This document shows positions 49,529 through 59,409 of a stretch of DNA of 64,000 nt, piece by piece; positions within the stretch are counted from its first letter, which is position 1; each line of letters opens with the position of its first letter. The position numbers and the translations under genes were made by a program. Source of the DNA: Clostridia bacterium (GTDB taxonomy: Bacteria > Bacillota > Clostridia > Christensenellales > CAG-138); assembly GCA_017514685.1 (NCBI GenBank), contig JAFWJN010000001.1:62001-126000 (forward strand), in the 5' to 3' direction. Under the pieces are notes generated by a model, which was not told the DNA's origin, made no database searches, and worked only from the letters and a program-made list of their open reading frames with translations.

Positions 49529-49647
49529 ATATTATAACCAAAACGGACGTTTTCTCATCATAAAACAGAAGAATTCAGTAAAATCACTTGAAATGAATCC
49601 CGAATAAGTGTTAATCTTGTTATCGAGATTTTTATGGAGTCATCAAT

Positions 49648-50664
49648 ATGGTCACTTTGAAGGATATCGCCGCTGAAGCAGGTGTCAGCATCACTACAAT
49701 TTCCAATGTCGTACACAATCGTACAAGCCGGGTCTCCCCGGAACTGGTCGCCAAGATTCGTTCGATTATAGAACGGGAGCATTATGTTCCGAGCATGACC
49801 GCGCGCACGCTTGTCAACGATGAGTCATATATTATTGGCGTAATTACACACATGACACCCCAAAATGTTGGCAGTACCATGAGCGACCCGTTTTTAGGAA
49901 CATTTGTGGAAGGCATTGAGTTCCGGACGCGTGAGGAAGGATATTTTCTGATGATCCGCTCGGTTGAGGATGCGCAGGCACTCGAATCGCTTAGCAGGAG
50001 CTGGAAGATTTCCGGTGTTATATTAACGGGTATTTTTGCAGATGAATTTTTCGCCCGTGTAAAAACGCTTGGCATCCCGTTTGTGCTGATTGACAGTTAT
50101 CTGGATGCACCGGATGTTTATAACATTGGACTCGAAGATGAAAAAGGCGGATATCTTGCGACAAAGCACCTGCTAGAAAACGGTCACAGAAATATAGCTT
50201 TCGCTTCCCCGTCGATCCGCGCAGGTGGTGTTGTGGAAAAACGCTTGAACGGATATAAGCAGGCACTCGCTGAATTTGGTGTTCCATTTGATCCATCTTT
50301 CATTTTTACACAGGAAATCTTCATTCAGGAAGGCCGGAAACTTGGACATTTGCTTGCCCAAAGGCCTGAAATCACAGGCATCTTTGCTTCTGCTGATATT
50401 CTTGCCGCGGGAATTATGACCGGTCTGAGAGAGAAGGGTGTGCTCGTTCCGCGCGATAAATCCATTGTGGGCTTTGATGACAACTACCTGTGTCAAGTGA
50501 CCAATCCCTGTCTCACGACGATCCATCAGGATGCGGAGCAAAAAGGTTATCTGGCCGTCGATATGCTGCTGGCTCAGCTCAGGCATGAACCCATTGAGGA
50601 GCATTCGATTATTCTTCCTGTCAGTCTTGTAGAAAGAGAGAGCGTTCGTAATCTAAACAAATAG
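49648..50664 (+). CDS. LacI/GalR-family transcriptional repressor
   Basis: The 338-residue protein begins with a LacI helix-turn-helix, LKDIAAEAGVSITTISNVVH, then the hinge RTSRVSPELVAKIRSIIERE. A periplasmic-binding-like sensor domain follows (IGVITHMTP, GVILTGIFADEFFARVK, GFDDNYLCQVTNPCLTTIHQ). It is followed by beta-phosphoglucomutase after 12 bases. The three AGGTTTAACGTTAAACCT operators flank this locus at nearby enzyme and transport operons, so this is the obvious repressor. The effector would be a sugar or sugar phosphate of the pathway. No copy of the operator is seen before its own gene. Confidence 0.93.
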   Translation: MVTLKDIAAEAGVSITTISNVVHNRTSRVSPELVAKIRSIIEREHYVPSMTARTLVNDESYIIGVITHMTPQNVGSTMSDPFLGTFVEGIEFRTREEGYFLMIRSVEDAQALESLSRSWKISGVILTGIFADEFFARVKTLGIPFVLIDSYLDAPDVYNIGLEDEKGGYLATKHLLENGHRNIAFASPSIRAGGVVEKRLNGYKQALAEFGVPFDPSFIFTQEIFIQEGRKLGHLLAQRPEITGIFASADILAAGIMTGLREKGVLVPRDKSIVGFDDNYLCQVTNPCLTTIHQDAEQKGYLAVDMLLAQLRHEPIEEHSIILPVSLVERESVRNLNK

Positions 50665-50676
50665 TGAGGATTACGC

Positions 50677-51309
50677 ATGAAACAAGGAATCATCTTTGAT
50701 CTGGATGGTGTTCTGCTCTCCACCGATGAAATGCATTACACGGCATGGAAATCGATAGCGGATGAGCTCGGCGTTCCATTCGGTCGTACTGAAAACAATC
50801 TGCTTCGCGGGGTCTCCCGTATGGCATCGCTTGAAATCATTTTAGGTCTCGGTAATCTGACTCTTCCGGAAGATGTCAAGTTCTCCCTTACGGAACGGAA
50901 GAACAACCGTTATGTTGCACTGCTGCAGACTCTGACGCCTGATGTAGTCACGCAGGAAGTTCGTGACACATTGAAAGAACTGAAAGCGCGGGGCATCAAA
51001 ATCGCCATCGGAAGCTCCAGCAAAAATGCCAAGCTCATTCTGAGGCTGACAGATCTTGCACAATACTTTGATGCAGTTTCCGACGGAACAAACATCTCCC
51101 ATTCCAAACCTGATCCGGAGGTGTTTTTAAAGGGGGCCGACTTTTTAGGGCTCTCACCGGATGTCTGTGCTGTCGTGGAAGACGCAGTCGCCGGGATTGA
51201 CGCTGCAAATGCCGGCGGTTTTTATAGTATAGGAATCGGTGACGCTTCAAAGTATGATAAAGCGGACGCTGCAATCGAGCATATCAGTGAGCTCTTAAAT
51301 GTCATTTGA
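50677..51309 (+). CDS. pgmB: Beta-phosphoglucomutase
   Basis: This 210-residue HAD enzyme has motif I FDLDGVLLSTDEMHYTAWK (nucleophile Asp8, acid/base Asp10) and the beta-PGM specific cap loop LLRGVSRMASLEIIL. Motif II is GSSSKNA and the metal site is VVEDAVAGIDAANAGG. It converts beta-glucose-1-phosphate to glucose-6-phosphate. Beta-G1P is the product of GH65 phosphorylases, two of which lie just beyond on the opposite strand. It shares a transcript with the LacI gene. Confidence 0.93.
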   Translation: MKQGIIFDLDGVLLSTDEMHYTAWKSIADELGVPFGRTENNLLRGVSRMASLEIILGLGNLTLPEDVKFSLTERKNNRYVALLQTLTPDVVTQEVRDTLKELKARGIKIAIGSSSKNAKLILRLTDLAQYFDAVSDGTNISHSKPDPEVFLKGADFLGLSPDVCAVVEDAVAGIDAANAGGFYSIGIGDASKYDKADAAIEHISELLNVI

Positions 51310-51312
51310 ATC

Positions 51313-51345
51313 AAAAACATCGCGGTTTTCTGCGATGTTTTTCTT
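51313..51345. terminator. Bidirectional terminator between pgmB and the GH65 genes
   Basis: AAAAACATCGC pairs perfectly with GCGATGTTTTT around an 8-base loop, between convergent genes. Confidence 0.88.
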
Positions 51346-51436
51346 TACTCTGCTTTTAAAATCCGCTTCCCGATAGCTGAGCCGTTTTCTTCTGCTCCTG
51401 TCTCATCTCAGCTGTGCTTCTGTCATCCGGTTGTTT

Positions 51437-53665
51437 CTACAGTTCTTCTGTTTTCCATCCCTCATGTGTGACCGTGATAAGATAGTGCTTATTTCCCTGT
51501 GTGATCGGAAACTGAAGTCTTTTTATCTGGACAGGAAGATGCGGGCGCAGTTCGATGGATCCATTACTGACCGATAATCCGGCAAAGCCTAGAACCGCAA
51601 TCATCCATGCGCCGCCATTCGCAGCCGGGTGCGTTCCTCCGATATAGATATCTCCTGCCCACTGTTTTCCGCCGCCCCGCAAGTCAATTGAAGCTGTATC
51701 GCAAAAATATTTCCAGGCCAGTTCTTCCCGGCCGATGCGGCATGCCGTCAAAGCATACATGCAGGCTGATAAACTTGATCCGTGTTCCGTACGCGGTTCA
51801 TAATACATCCAGTTGGCTGCAACATCCTCATCGGAATAATTCTCAGGGAACAACGCGAGAAGCGCTATTACATCCGCCTGTTTGATAATCTGGGTCGTTC
51901 CCGCCACGCCGTGATCTCCGCCCCAGTATTCGCGCGGATTTACAAGCCTGCTGCGTACTGTTTCAAGCCGGCAGTCCTCCAGATCAAAATATCCGTCAAA
52001 CTGCTCGATCACACCGTGCCGAATATTCGGCCGGCGGATTCTTCCTAGCGCTTTGACCAGCAGTTCCCAGTCTGTACGATAATCCAGACGGTCGAGCAAC
52101 GCCTCAAACTGCTCCGGTTTATCAGAAAACACCTCTTTCAAGCGCAATGCGTTTTCCATACAGAAGCGAACCATCTGATTCGTAAAAGCATTGTTTCTGA
52201 CCCGTTCATGGTATTCATCCGGTCCGATAACATCTGCATAGTCAATTGCATCACAATCCAGCCGAGCGCTTGCACGGCTGAGATAAAACCGCGCACACTC
52301 TAAAATAACCTCCGCGCCTCCCTGTTCAAGAAGCAATCTGTCTCCCGTAACTCTGTAGTATTCCCATAAAGCGTACGCTATATCTCCGCTGATATGGATT
52401 TGTTTGTCGCGGAAATAAGTGCGTACAGGGCGGTGAGTAAATACATCAACCACGTTGAAATTGGTACATCCCTCTGTACCGCCTTCCTGACTTTCCCACG
52501 CGTAAAACGCTCCGCGGTATCCGTATTCCTTTGCTTTTTTTCTTGCGCCCGGAAGCGTGTCGATCCGATAACGCAAAAGAGATGCCGCAATTTGAGGCTG
52601 CGTATAAAGAAACATCGGCAGCAAGAAGATCTCCGAATCCCAGAAGACCGCGCCTTTATAAGTTTGTCCCGAAAGTCCACGGGCAGGAATGGAAAGATTG
52701 TCTGCATGACGCGGAGCAATGCTGTTCAGATAAAACTGGCTTGCCATGAGCGCTAAAGCAGCATCTTCATTTCCTCCCAGATCAATCCTGCATTGTTTCC
52801 ATATATTCTCCCATTCGGTAATATGAGCCCTCTTGCATTCCGAATAACCGGCTGCTTTCGAGATGGCGCAAAGTCTTTCCGCCTGCTTGGCAGGCTCCTG
52901 AACATCCAGCCCCGTATAAACGGCCGAAAAGATTGAAAATGTGATCTTCTCTCCGGCTTTTACGGTAAACCCGATTCTGCGAAAAACACCTTCCCCGGTA
53001 ATCTGAAACATCTCTTCGGCAGAATGCTCATATGAGACACTCTGAGTTACAGCGACAGGTATTTTCTTCTCCCCCGTGATTGATTCACACAGAAGGATTT
53101 CACCGGTTGTATTATGAAAATCGAACAAATGCGGACCATTGATATCCCATAAGTCAGTGGAGATACCGGTCAGCAGGACCGCCTCACCATCCGTGTTAAA
53201 CGATAAGGTCAGGGAAGCCGTGAGCAGATGCGGCTCTGCAAGTGAGGCGATCCGTTCTGAACGAAACACCACCGGTCCAAAGTCCGTCTCACGAGTCAGA
53301 ACAGCATTCCGGTAATCGATCGAAAACACATGAGAATGCGCCTCAGCGTTTCCGAGCCCCATCACTTTGCCGTTCAGAATCAGTTTGGCAAATAATCCGA
53401 TTGGCGCATTCACGGGTTCCCGCCATCGGTCCTGATATTGATCATATACTCCTGCCAGCGTTACCGCAGGCAGCGATGATCGATCTGCTTCTTCCACTGT
53501 TCCCCGGATACCCAGATATCCGTTTGCCAGCAGAAAGCGGTTTCCGTCCTGTACAACGCGCTCAGGATCATAGCCGGTTATCGTAAACGATTCATGCTCC
53601 ATTGTTATCTTCTCCATACAAAAGGATCCGTCCGCAAAATATGCGGGCGGATACCGTTTTTTCAA
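51437..53665 (-). CDS. GH65 inverting disaccharide phosphorylase (first)
   Basis: The 742-residue protein has the GH65 layout: N-terminal beta-sandwich, alpha/alpha barrel, C-terminal jelly roll. The general acid is Glu484 in VIGPDEYHERVRNNAF, and the phosphate-binding region reads RTEHGSSLSACMYAL. The substrate loop reads YGYRGAFYAWESQEGGTEGC, unlike the YPMVTMNG/RTING loops of textbook maltose and trehalose enzymes. It cleaves an alpha-glucoside with phosphate to beta-glucose-1-phosphate. Its ATG overlaps the stop of the second GH65 (ATGA). The acceptor specificity is unknown. Confidence 0.88.
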   Translation of the reverse strand: MKKRYPPAYFADGSFCMEKITMEHESFTITGYDPERVVQDGNRFLLANGYLGIRGTVEEADRSSLPAVTLAGVYDQYQDRWREPVNAPIGLFAKLILNGKVMGLGNAEAHSHVFSIDYRNAVLTRETDFGPVVFRSERIASLAEPHLLTASLTLSFNTDGEAVLLTGISTDLWDINGPHLFDFHNTTGEILLCESITGEKKIPVAVTQSVSYEHSAEEMFQITGEGVFRRIGFTVKAGEKITFSIFSAVYTGLDVQEPAKQAERLCAISKAAGYSECKRAHITEWENIWKQCRIDLGGNEDAALALMASQFYLNSIAPRHADNLSIPARGLSGQTYKGAVFWDSEIFLLPMFLYTQPQIAASLLRYRIDTLPGARKKAKEYGYRGAFYAWESQEGGTEGCTNFNVVDVFTHRPVRTYFRDKQIHISGDIAYALWEYYRVTGDRLLLEQGGAEVILECARFYLSRASARLDCDAIDYADVIGPDEYHERVRNNAFTNQMVRFCMENALRLKEVFSDKPEQFEALLDRLDYRTDWELLVKALGRIRRPNIRHGVIEQFDGYFDLEDCRLETVRSRLVNPREYWGGDHGVAGTTQIIKQADVIALLALFPENYSDEDVAANWMYYEPRTEHGSSLSACMYALTACRIGREELAWKYFCDTASIDLRGGGKQWAGDIYIGGTHPAANGGAWMIAVLGFAGLSVSNGSIELRPHLPVQIKRLQFPITQGNKHYLITVTHEGWKTEEL

Positions 53666-55950
53666 TTCTGTGCCGGAACCGACAATTCAGTTTCAGACAG
53701 CATATACTCATTGTGATAGATTTGAACCGGAAGCGGTTCTCCCTTCAGAAGACGGAACTTCGTTAAGGTGCGCTCCATCTGTATCCCGATGATACGCTTC
53801 TGATAGGTCAGCGAAAAGCTTAATGTCTTCCATCTCTCCGGAAGCCGCGGAGCAAACCGAAGCTGGTCTCCGTCACTTCTCAACCCCGCAAAGCCATAGA
53901 CAATGTTCGCCCAGGCCATGGCAATGCTTGTTATGTGCAGTCCTTCACGGGTATTGCGGTTATAATCATCCAGGTCAAGCCTCGTTGCAAACCCGAACAG
54001 ATCCATTGCTTCGTCCATTTTCCCGAGCTCTGCCGCTAAAATAGAGTGAATCGCCGGTGATAGCGATGACTCATGAATCGTACGCGGCTGATAGAATGCG
54101 TAATTAATTTGCTTTATCTGTTCGGAAAACGATGTGTTATAGAGATACAGCATCATCAGCACATCCGGCTGTTTGATCATATCCGTGCGATAAATGCGGT
54201 CGTAGGACCAGTGATCGTACAATGGGAAGTCTGTGACAGGAATGGAATCAATATCCGTATGCGGCAGGTCGAAAAAGCCGTCATGCTGCTCAATTAATCC
54301 ATCGTTGTCCATCGGTAGATACATCAGCCCGGCAATCTGCTCCCACCGATTGATTTCCGCTTCTGTCAGGCCTGTTTTGTCACAGAGTGCTTCATATGCA
54401 CCTTTGTTATTCCTCTGCAGATCCTTCAGCACTTCCGCAGTATAGAGCAGCGTCCGCTGTCCCATATAGTTTGTATAGGCATTGTTATTGACCATCAGAT
54501 GAAATTCATCCGGTCCCATCACACCGAAAAAGCCATATTTACCGGTTCGGTTGCCACGTGCTGCACGGCTTTCCAAGAACCGGGAGATTTCAAGCAGCAT
54601 CTCTGCGCCATACTGAACCAGAAATTCGCGGTCCTCTGTAATCTTATAATAATGCCAGATTCCATAGGCAACTGCCGTACTCGGCTGCAGCTGCAAGCTT
54701 GCATGCTGCCAGAGCGGGCAGGCTTCGTCTCCGTTCAGTGTCGCGATCGGGTAGCATGCCCCTCGGCAATCAAGCATTTTTGCCCTTTCCCGCGCCATTG
54801 GAAGCGTATTATAGCGGAAAAGCAGCAAATCTCTGGCGGCATCCGGATTTGTAAACAGATAAAACGGCAGACAGCAAGATTCCGTATCCCAGAATGCATG
54901 CCCGTTATAGGCTTCTCCTGTCAGCCCTTTTGCTCCGATATTATGGCGCATGCTTCCGCCGTTGTATGTCTGAGCCAGCTGAAAACTGCAATAGCGGATT
55001 CCCTGCTGCTCTGCTTCAACACTCTTTTCCTCGCCGTCGACCGGTTCAATTTTAATATCGGAAACAGCCCAGTAAGCTTCCCAGTATGCTGCCTGAGCGA
55101 CTGCTGCATCTGACAGATTTTCGTTTTCCGTCAGGGCTTTTTCACCATTCGCCCAAAGCGTTTCTCCTTCTGTTCCGTCAAAAAGCACAACGACGCGCTT
55201 ATCAATTACATATGGTTCACTTTGTACCAGAGGAATGTCTGCGCATAGACAGATGGATTTATCGCCATCTTGAATTACAGCATTATCAGGCAGATTCAAA
55301 TCAGCTCCAATGAAGACCTCCTGTCCGGATTCCGTTGTTCGCGCCTGAAGCATCAGCTGATGATTCGTTGCCTTCCGTCTGATCTCATTCCAAAAACAGG
55401 TTTTCCGTCCCTCATGTACAGTTGAAAAAGACAGCCCGCTCTGAATCTCCACTGATCCCGAAAAGTTCAATGCCGTCATCGTAACGCGTGTATAAGCGTG
55501 GTCGCGATGGTCCATATCCAGAAACCGCAAAAAAGTCAGTTCCAATTCTTTCCCGCTTGCGGTTTCCCAGACAAAGCTTCGCGTCAATGTACCGGCCTGC
55601 ATATCGAGTATGCGTTTAAAATTGCGGTACTTCACCTTTCCCAGATCAAGCGCTTCCCCATCAACATAAATAGACAAATTAAGCCAGTCCGCCGCAGGGA
55701 TCATAAAATGCACTTTATCAACGATCCCGCGATAGGAGCGCCCGATCTGCGCAAGATCATAAACGCCGTTGATATAGGAACCGCGTAAAGAATCGACACT
55801 TCCTCCTTCATCGAAACATCCGCGTACTCCAATGCTTTCATTGCCAAGCGAAAAGACAGATTCCGCAATCCGTGCATACGCCGGATCGAATCCTGTTTCG
55901 ATGATTTTCCATGGATCGACAGAAAAATACTTGTTTGCTACTTTACCCAC
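53662..55950 (-). CDS. GH65 inverting disaccharide phosphorylase (second)
   Basis: The 762-residue protein has the same architecture. The general acid is Glu482 in VMGPDEFHLMVNNNAY, and HAFWDTESCCLPFYLF and QPRTIHESSLSPAIHSI are the conserved barrel and phosphate motifs. The substrate loop is RGACYPIATLNGDEACPLWQ, followed by HASLQLQPSTAVAYG, different from its neighbour. The two enzymes therefore probably act on different disaccharides, for instance a nigerose- or kojibiose-type linkage, which is only a guess. It is downstream of the importer genes and co-transcribed with the other GH65. Confidence 0.88.
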   Translation of the reverse strand: MGKVANKYFSVDPWKIIETGFDPAYARIAESVFSLGNESIGVRGCFDEGGSVDSLRGSYINGVYDLAQIGRSYRGIVDKVHFMIPAADWLNLSIYVDGEALDLGKVKYRNFKRILDMQAGTLTRSFVWETASGKELELTFLRFLDMDHRDHAYTRVTMTALNFSGSVEIQSGLSFSTVHEGRKTCFWNEIRRKATNHQLMLQARTTESGQEVFIGADLNLPDNAVIQDGDKSICLCADIPLVQSEPYVIDKRVVVLFDGTEGETLWANGEKALTENENLSDAAVAQAAYWEAYWAVSDIKIEPVDGEEKSVEAEQQGIRYCSFQLAQTYNGGSMRHNIGAKGLTGEAYNGHAFWDTESCCLPFYLFTNPDAARDLLLFRYNTLPMARERAKMLDCRGACYPIATLNGDEACPLWQHASLQLQPSTAVAYGIWHYYKITEDREFLVQYGAEMLLEISRFLESRAARGNRTGKYGFFGVMGPDEFHLMVNNNAYTNYMGQRTLLYTAEVLKDLQRNNKGAYEALCDKTGLTEAEINRWEQIAGLMYLPMDNDGLIEQHDGFFDLPHTDIDSIPVTDFPLYDHWSYDRIYRTDMIKQPDVLMMLYLYNTSFSEQIKQINYAFYQPRTIHESSLSPAIHSILAAELGKMDEAMDLFGFATRLDLDDYNRNTREGLHITSIAMAWANIVYGFAGLRSDGDQLRFAPRLPERWKTLSFSLTYQKRIIGIQMERTLTKFRLLKGEPLPVQIYHNEYMLSETELSVPAQN

Positions 55951-55982
55951 TTGTTGCCCTCACTTTTCTCCGTTCCATCCAA

Positions 55983-56864
55983 TTATCCCTTGATACCGAC
56001 AGAAACACTGTTTTCTGTCAGTTGCTTCTGGAACAGGATGAACAAAATGATCGGCGGAATCATTGAGAACACAACCGACCGCATCATTGTATCAGCATTA
56101 ACCGTCTGTTCCGTACTGAACACGAACAGCCTTACCATCACCGTCTGTAACGGTCCTCCGCGCAGAACAAGATAAGGCAGTAAAAAGTCCGACCATGCCG
56201 CATTGATTGCAAAAATAGCCACGACCGCGCAAATTGGCTTTGACAGTGGCAAAACGATATGGAAGAACGTTTGAATCGGTGTGCATCCATCAATCCGGCT
56301 GGCTTCAATCATCGACTGCGGAAGCGATTCAAAGAATTGAATGAACAGTACGACATACATCGCATTTGCTCCATATGACAGCCAGAGCGGAAGGAAACTG
56401 TTTCCCATTCCAAGCCGTTGAATATTCATGAACAGCGGAACAATACTGATCGTTGCCGGAACAAGCAGGGAAAGCATAACGAGTCGCTTGACAAGTTTAT
56501 ATCCCCTTGGTTTTAAAATCGAAAGTCCATATCCCAGCAATCCATTGAAAATCAGCGCGCATACGACGCTTCCGGCAACGGAGATCAGCGAATTCAGATA
56601 GTTTTTTGCAAGGTCGAGTTGCGACCATGTTTTAAGGAACAGCCCGAAGTTAAACGCATTCGGCATAATCTTCGTGCTTGACATGAACTCTTTCAGATCC
56701 TTGAATCCAGCTAAAATGACCCAGATCAGAGGAAAAACCGCAAAAATCACCATGATAAAGCACAGCACATAGATGAACGCATAACCGATTCGAACAGGAA
56801 GTGAGTGCATGTCATAATCCCGGATAACGCCGGTATGCTGCAAACGTTTTTTTGCCATACGCAT
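55983..56864 (-). CDS. Sugar ABC importer permease, MalG/UgpE type
   Basis: This 293-residue permease has six hydrophobic helices and the EAA loop MIEASRIDGCTPIQTFFHIV. It begins seven bases after the MalF-type gene. It belongs to the importer that feeds the GH65 enzymes. As in the other CUT1 operon here, no ATPase gene is linked, so a shared MsmK-like ATPase elsewhere is expected. Confidence 0.88.
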   Translation of the reverse strand: MRMAKKRLQHTGVIRDYDMHSLPVRIGYAFIYVLCFIMVIFAVFPLIWVILAGFKDLKEFMSSTKIMPNAFNFGLFLKTWSQLDLAKNYLNSLISVAGSVVCALIFNGLLGYGLSILKPRGYKLVKRLVMLSLLVPATISIVPLFMNIQRLGMGNSFLPLWLSYGANAMYVVLFIQFFESLPQSMIEASRIDGCTPIQTFFHIVLPLSKPICAVVAIFAINAAWSDFLLPYLVLRGGPLQTVMVRLFVFSTEQTVNADTMMRSVVFSMIPPIILFILFQKQLTENSVSVGIKG

Positions 56865-56871
56865 TCCTTTC

Positions 56872-57777
56872 TTAATCCCAATCGGATTCTTTGCGGTTGA
56901 AATAGGAATAAATCGCTGTCATTACCAGCAGAATCGCAGTAACGATAACGGCAACAGCAGATGCTTTTCCGTAATCCATCGAACCTCCGAAAGCATATTG
57001 CCACATCAGCTGCATCAGCGATAGCGATGCGTTGTCCGGTCCGCCTTTTGTCAGAACCATCGGTTCATACATGATCTGGAACACAGAGATGATCTGCAGG
57101 ATCAGAAGCGTTCCCGCCAGTTTTTTAATGGACGGCAGCAAAATATGGATAACCCTCTGCCAGACATTTGCCCCGTCAATAGCTGCTGCCTCATACAATT
57201 CCGTGTTGACGCTTGCCATTGCCGCCATATAGATCAGCGCTGTCGCGCCGGCACCCTTCCATGTGGCAACGGTAATGATAATCGGAATGACTAGATTTGC
57301 TTCTGTCAGATAAGTTTGCTTTGGAATTCCGATTTTGCTGAGCAGAATGTTCAGAACTCCGGATTCTCCACCTGAGAAGAACGCCGACCACAGGATAATA
57401 ACCGCAAGGCCGGGAAGCATATTCGGCAGATACGCAGCTGTACGGAAAAACCCCTTTCCTCTTACCGTCTCTCCAATCAGCATGGCAAGAACAATCGGGA
57501 GCAGAAATCCGATAATCAGCGACCAGAAGGTATATGAAAACGTATTGATCAATGCCTGCGTGAAATTTGTTTTTCCTATGACGCTGATAAAGTTTTTCAA
57601 ACCGATAAACTCCACCAGTTCAACGTTTTCCGTCTTATACAAGCTCATACGGACGCTTTCAAGCAACGGCTCCCAGACAAAGAATGTCATCAGAACCAGC
57701 CCCGGAAGCATGATGAGCCAGGATTTAAACGCTTCTGTCCGTTTTCCTCGTCCCTTGTGTATGCTTATTTTTTTCAC
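56872..57777 (-). CDS. Sugar ABC importer permease, MalF/UgpA type
   Basis: This 301-residue permease has six helices, GLKNFISVIGK near the N-terminus, and the EAA loop YEAAAIDGANVWQRVIHILL. It follows the binding-protein gene after a 77-base gap that holds a hairpin. Partner of the MalG-type permease. Confidence 0.88.
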   Translation of the reverse strand: MKKISIHKGRGKRTEAFKSWLIMLPGLVLMTFFVWEPLLESVRMSLYKTENVELVEFIGLKNFISVIGKTNFTQALINTFSYTFWSLIIGFLLPIVLAMLIGETVRGKGFFRTAAYLPNMLPGLAVIILWSAFFSGGESGVLNILLSKIGIPKQTYLTEANLVIPIIITVATWKGAGATALIYMAAMASVNTELYEAAAIDGANVWQRVIHILLPSIKKLAGTLLILQIISVFQIMYEPMVLTKGGPDNASLSLMQLMWQYAFGGSMDYGKASAVAVIVTAILLVMTAIYSYFNRKESDWD

Positions 57778-57810
57778 AACTGATACCTCATAAAGAATAC
57801 ACCTTATTTG

Positions 57811-57840
57811 AAAAATACCGATCAGTATAACCTGTCGGTA
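57811..57840 (-). other. Attenuator-like hairpin between binding-protein and permease genes
   Basis: On the minus strand TACCGA-CAG pairs with CTG-A-TCGGTA (one bulge) and is followed by five T. It looks like a leaky terminator that sets the ratio of binding protein to permease. Confidence 0.6.
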
Positions 57841-57854
57841 CTTTTCAGAATCAA

Positions 57855-59363
57855 TTAGGAATTGATCTCGTCATCCAAGTATTCTTGGAAAGATTCCTGC
57901 GCTTCTTTCAGTGCTTTGTTGATATCCGCACCTTCACGGGTGATCACTCGCTGAATCACAGCTGTCAGTTCACGATAAAGCTGCTGGGCAAACACAGGTT
58001 CTTCTGCCTTGAGCGTGATTGTTCCCTCAGATACAGAATCAAAGAAATCATTGTACAGTCTCATATCCACATTGCAATACTCATCGATGATTGCACGTTT
58101 GGTGGCGTTATATTCTTCATCGTTCCATGCGCTGATCGCCGGCAGAACAGGTGCGCCGCGATCCTTCTTTGCCGCATAGTCAGCACGCATTCCGGCAACG
58201 ATGTCATCATCCAGGAACGGCAGTTTTCCGAGAATCTTCAGATACGCCATCAGTGCGCGTGCCTGATCGGGAGTAATATCCGGAGAGAACATATAGCATG
58301 TGCCGCCTGCAAGAGCATAACGGCCTTCAGGTCCTGCAGGGAACGGAATCAGAGCAAAGTCTTCAATCGGCAGCCCCTTGTTCGAAGTCGGCTGATCAAC
58401 AGAATCATCGGCAGCAAAGTTCATCGCCGCTTCGCCGGTGCCAAGTTCAGAATGCGCGCCCGCCCAGTCTGTTGTAGTCGCATCGGCATTCAGAATGTTG
58501 TACTTCCAGCGCAGATCACGCATGTATTCCATAGCTGCAACACATTCCGGAGAAGTAAAGTTGCAGACCCAACGTCCTGTTTCATCCTGATATTCAAGCG
58601 CGCTCTCGCCAACACAGCCGAAATTCCATGCTATATTCGTAAACAGCCAGCCACCGTACGTTTCGCTTGCCGGGAAAACAAGACCTGCCTTGCCTGTCTT
58701 TTCACGGATGATTTGTCCATATTCAGCAAGTTCCTGCAGTGTTTTCGGATAAATCGGAAGTCCTTCTTCGTCGATCAGTCCGGCTTCGCGGAACAGTTCA
58801 ATATTGATATGCATGCCAAGAACATAGCCATCACGGGGCAAGCCATAGATACGGCCGTTCTTATCCGCGAGCATTTCAACATAAGACGGACTGAATTTTT
58901 CAAGTACTCCGATTTCCGCAAGCGCATCGGTAACATCTCCAACAAGATTCTGGCTGATCAACAGCTGGGGATCCGTGAATGGAGGCTGAAAAATATTCGG
59001 TGCTGTACCGCCTTTTGCCATCGGAACATAATTGCTCAGTGAATACGAATAGTAATCCGGCACAAGGGTGACATTCGGATACTGCTTTTCCATTGTTGCT
59101 TTATACCCTTCAAACAATGCAAGTTCGGATGCCGCAGCTGTATCCGGCGGCCAGTTTCCGAGTGTAATCGTACATGTCAAATCCGGGTCAATTACATCGC
59201 TGGAGAAGGAACTGAGCTCATTTCCCAGTTCTTCAGATATCTCCGGTGCTTTCGTAGGCTCTGATGGTGTTTTCGAGTCTGCTGTCTGACCAGCGCCTCC
59301 ACATGCCGAGAGCACAAAACTTAAAACCATCAGTATTGCAAGAATAAGAGAATACTTTTTCAT
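57855..59363 (-). CDS. Sugar-binding lipoprotein of the GH65-linked importer
   Basis: The 502-residue protein has a signal peptide ending LSAC (Cys21) and the family 1 fold: PNIFQPPFTDPQLLISQNLV, GYVLGMHINIELFREAGLID, and GGTCYMFSPDITPDQARALM. The large size (about 500) fits oligosaccharide binders of the LipO type. An ideal AGGAGG site precedes ATG. It is the first gene of the operon and lies directly behind operator 3, so its expression follows the LacI regulator. Confidence 0.9.
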   Translation of the reverse strand: MKKYSLILAILMVLSFVLSACGGAGQTADSKTPSEPTKAPEISEELGNELSSFSSDVIDPDLTCTITLGNWPPDTAAASELALFEGYKATMEKQYPNVTLVPDYYSYSLSNYVPMAKGGTAPNIFQPPFTDPQLLISQNLVGDVTDALAEIGVLEKFSPSYVEMLADKNGRIYGLPRDGYVLGMHINIELFREAGLIDEEGLPIYPKTLQELAEYGQIIREKTGKAGLVFPASETYGGWLFTNIAWNFGCVGESALEYQDETGRWVCNFTSPECVAAMEYMRDLRWKYNILNADATTTDWAGAHSELGTGEAAMNFAADDSVDQPTSNKGLPIEDFALIPFPAGPEGRYALAGGTCYMFSPDITPDQARALMAYLKILGKLPFLDDDIVAGMRADYAAKKDRGAPVLPAISAWNDEEYNATKRAIIDEYCNVDMRLYNDFFDSVSEGTITLKAEEPVFAQQLYRELTAVIQRVITREGADINKALKEAQESFQEYLDDEINS

Positions 59364-59409
59364 GGATTTCCTCCTGTTTTATTCCAATCGCAGTCGCCTT
59401 ATTTACTAT

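Noticed and set aside
57885..59042. Plus-strand open frame of 385 codons opposite the GH65-linked binding protein
   Set aside because: It is a mirror of a real coding gene with no start site or family features.
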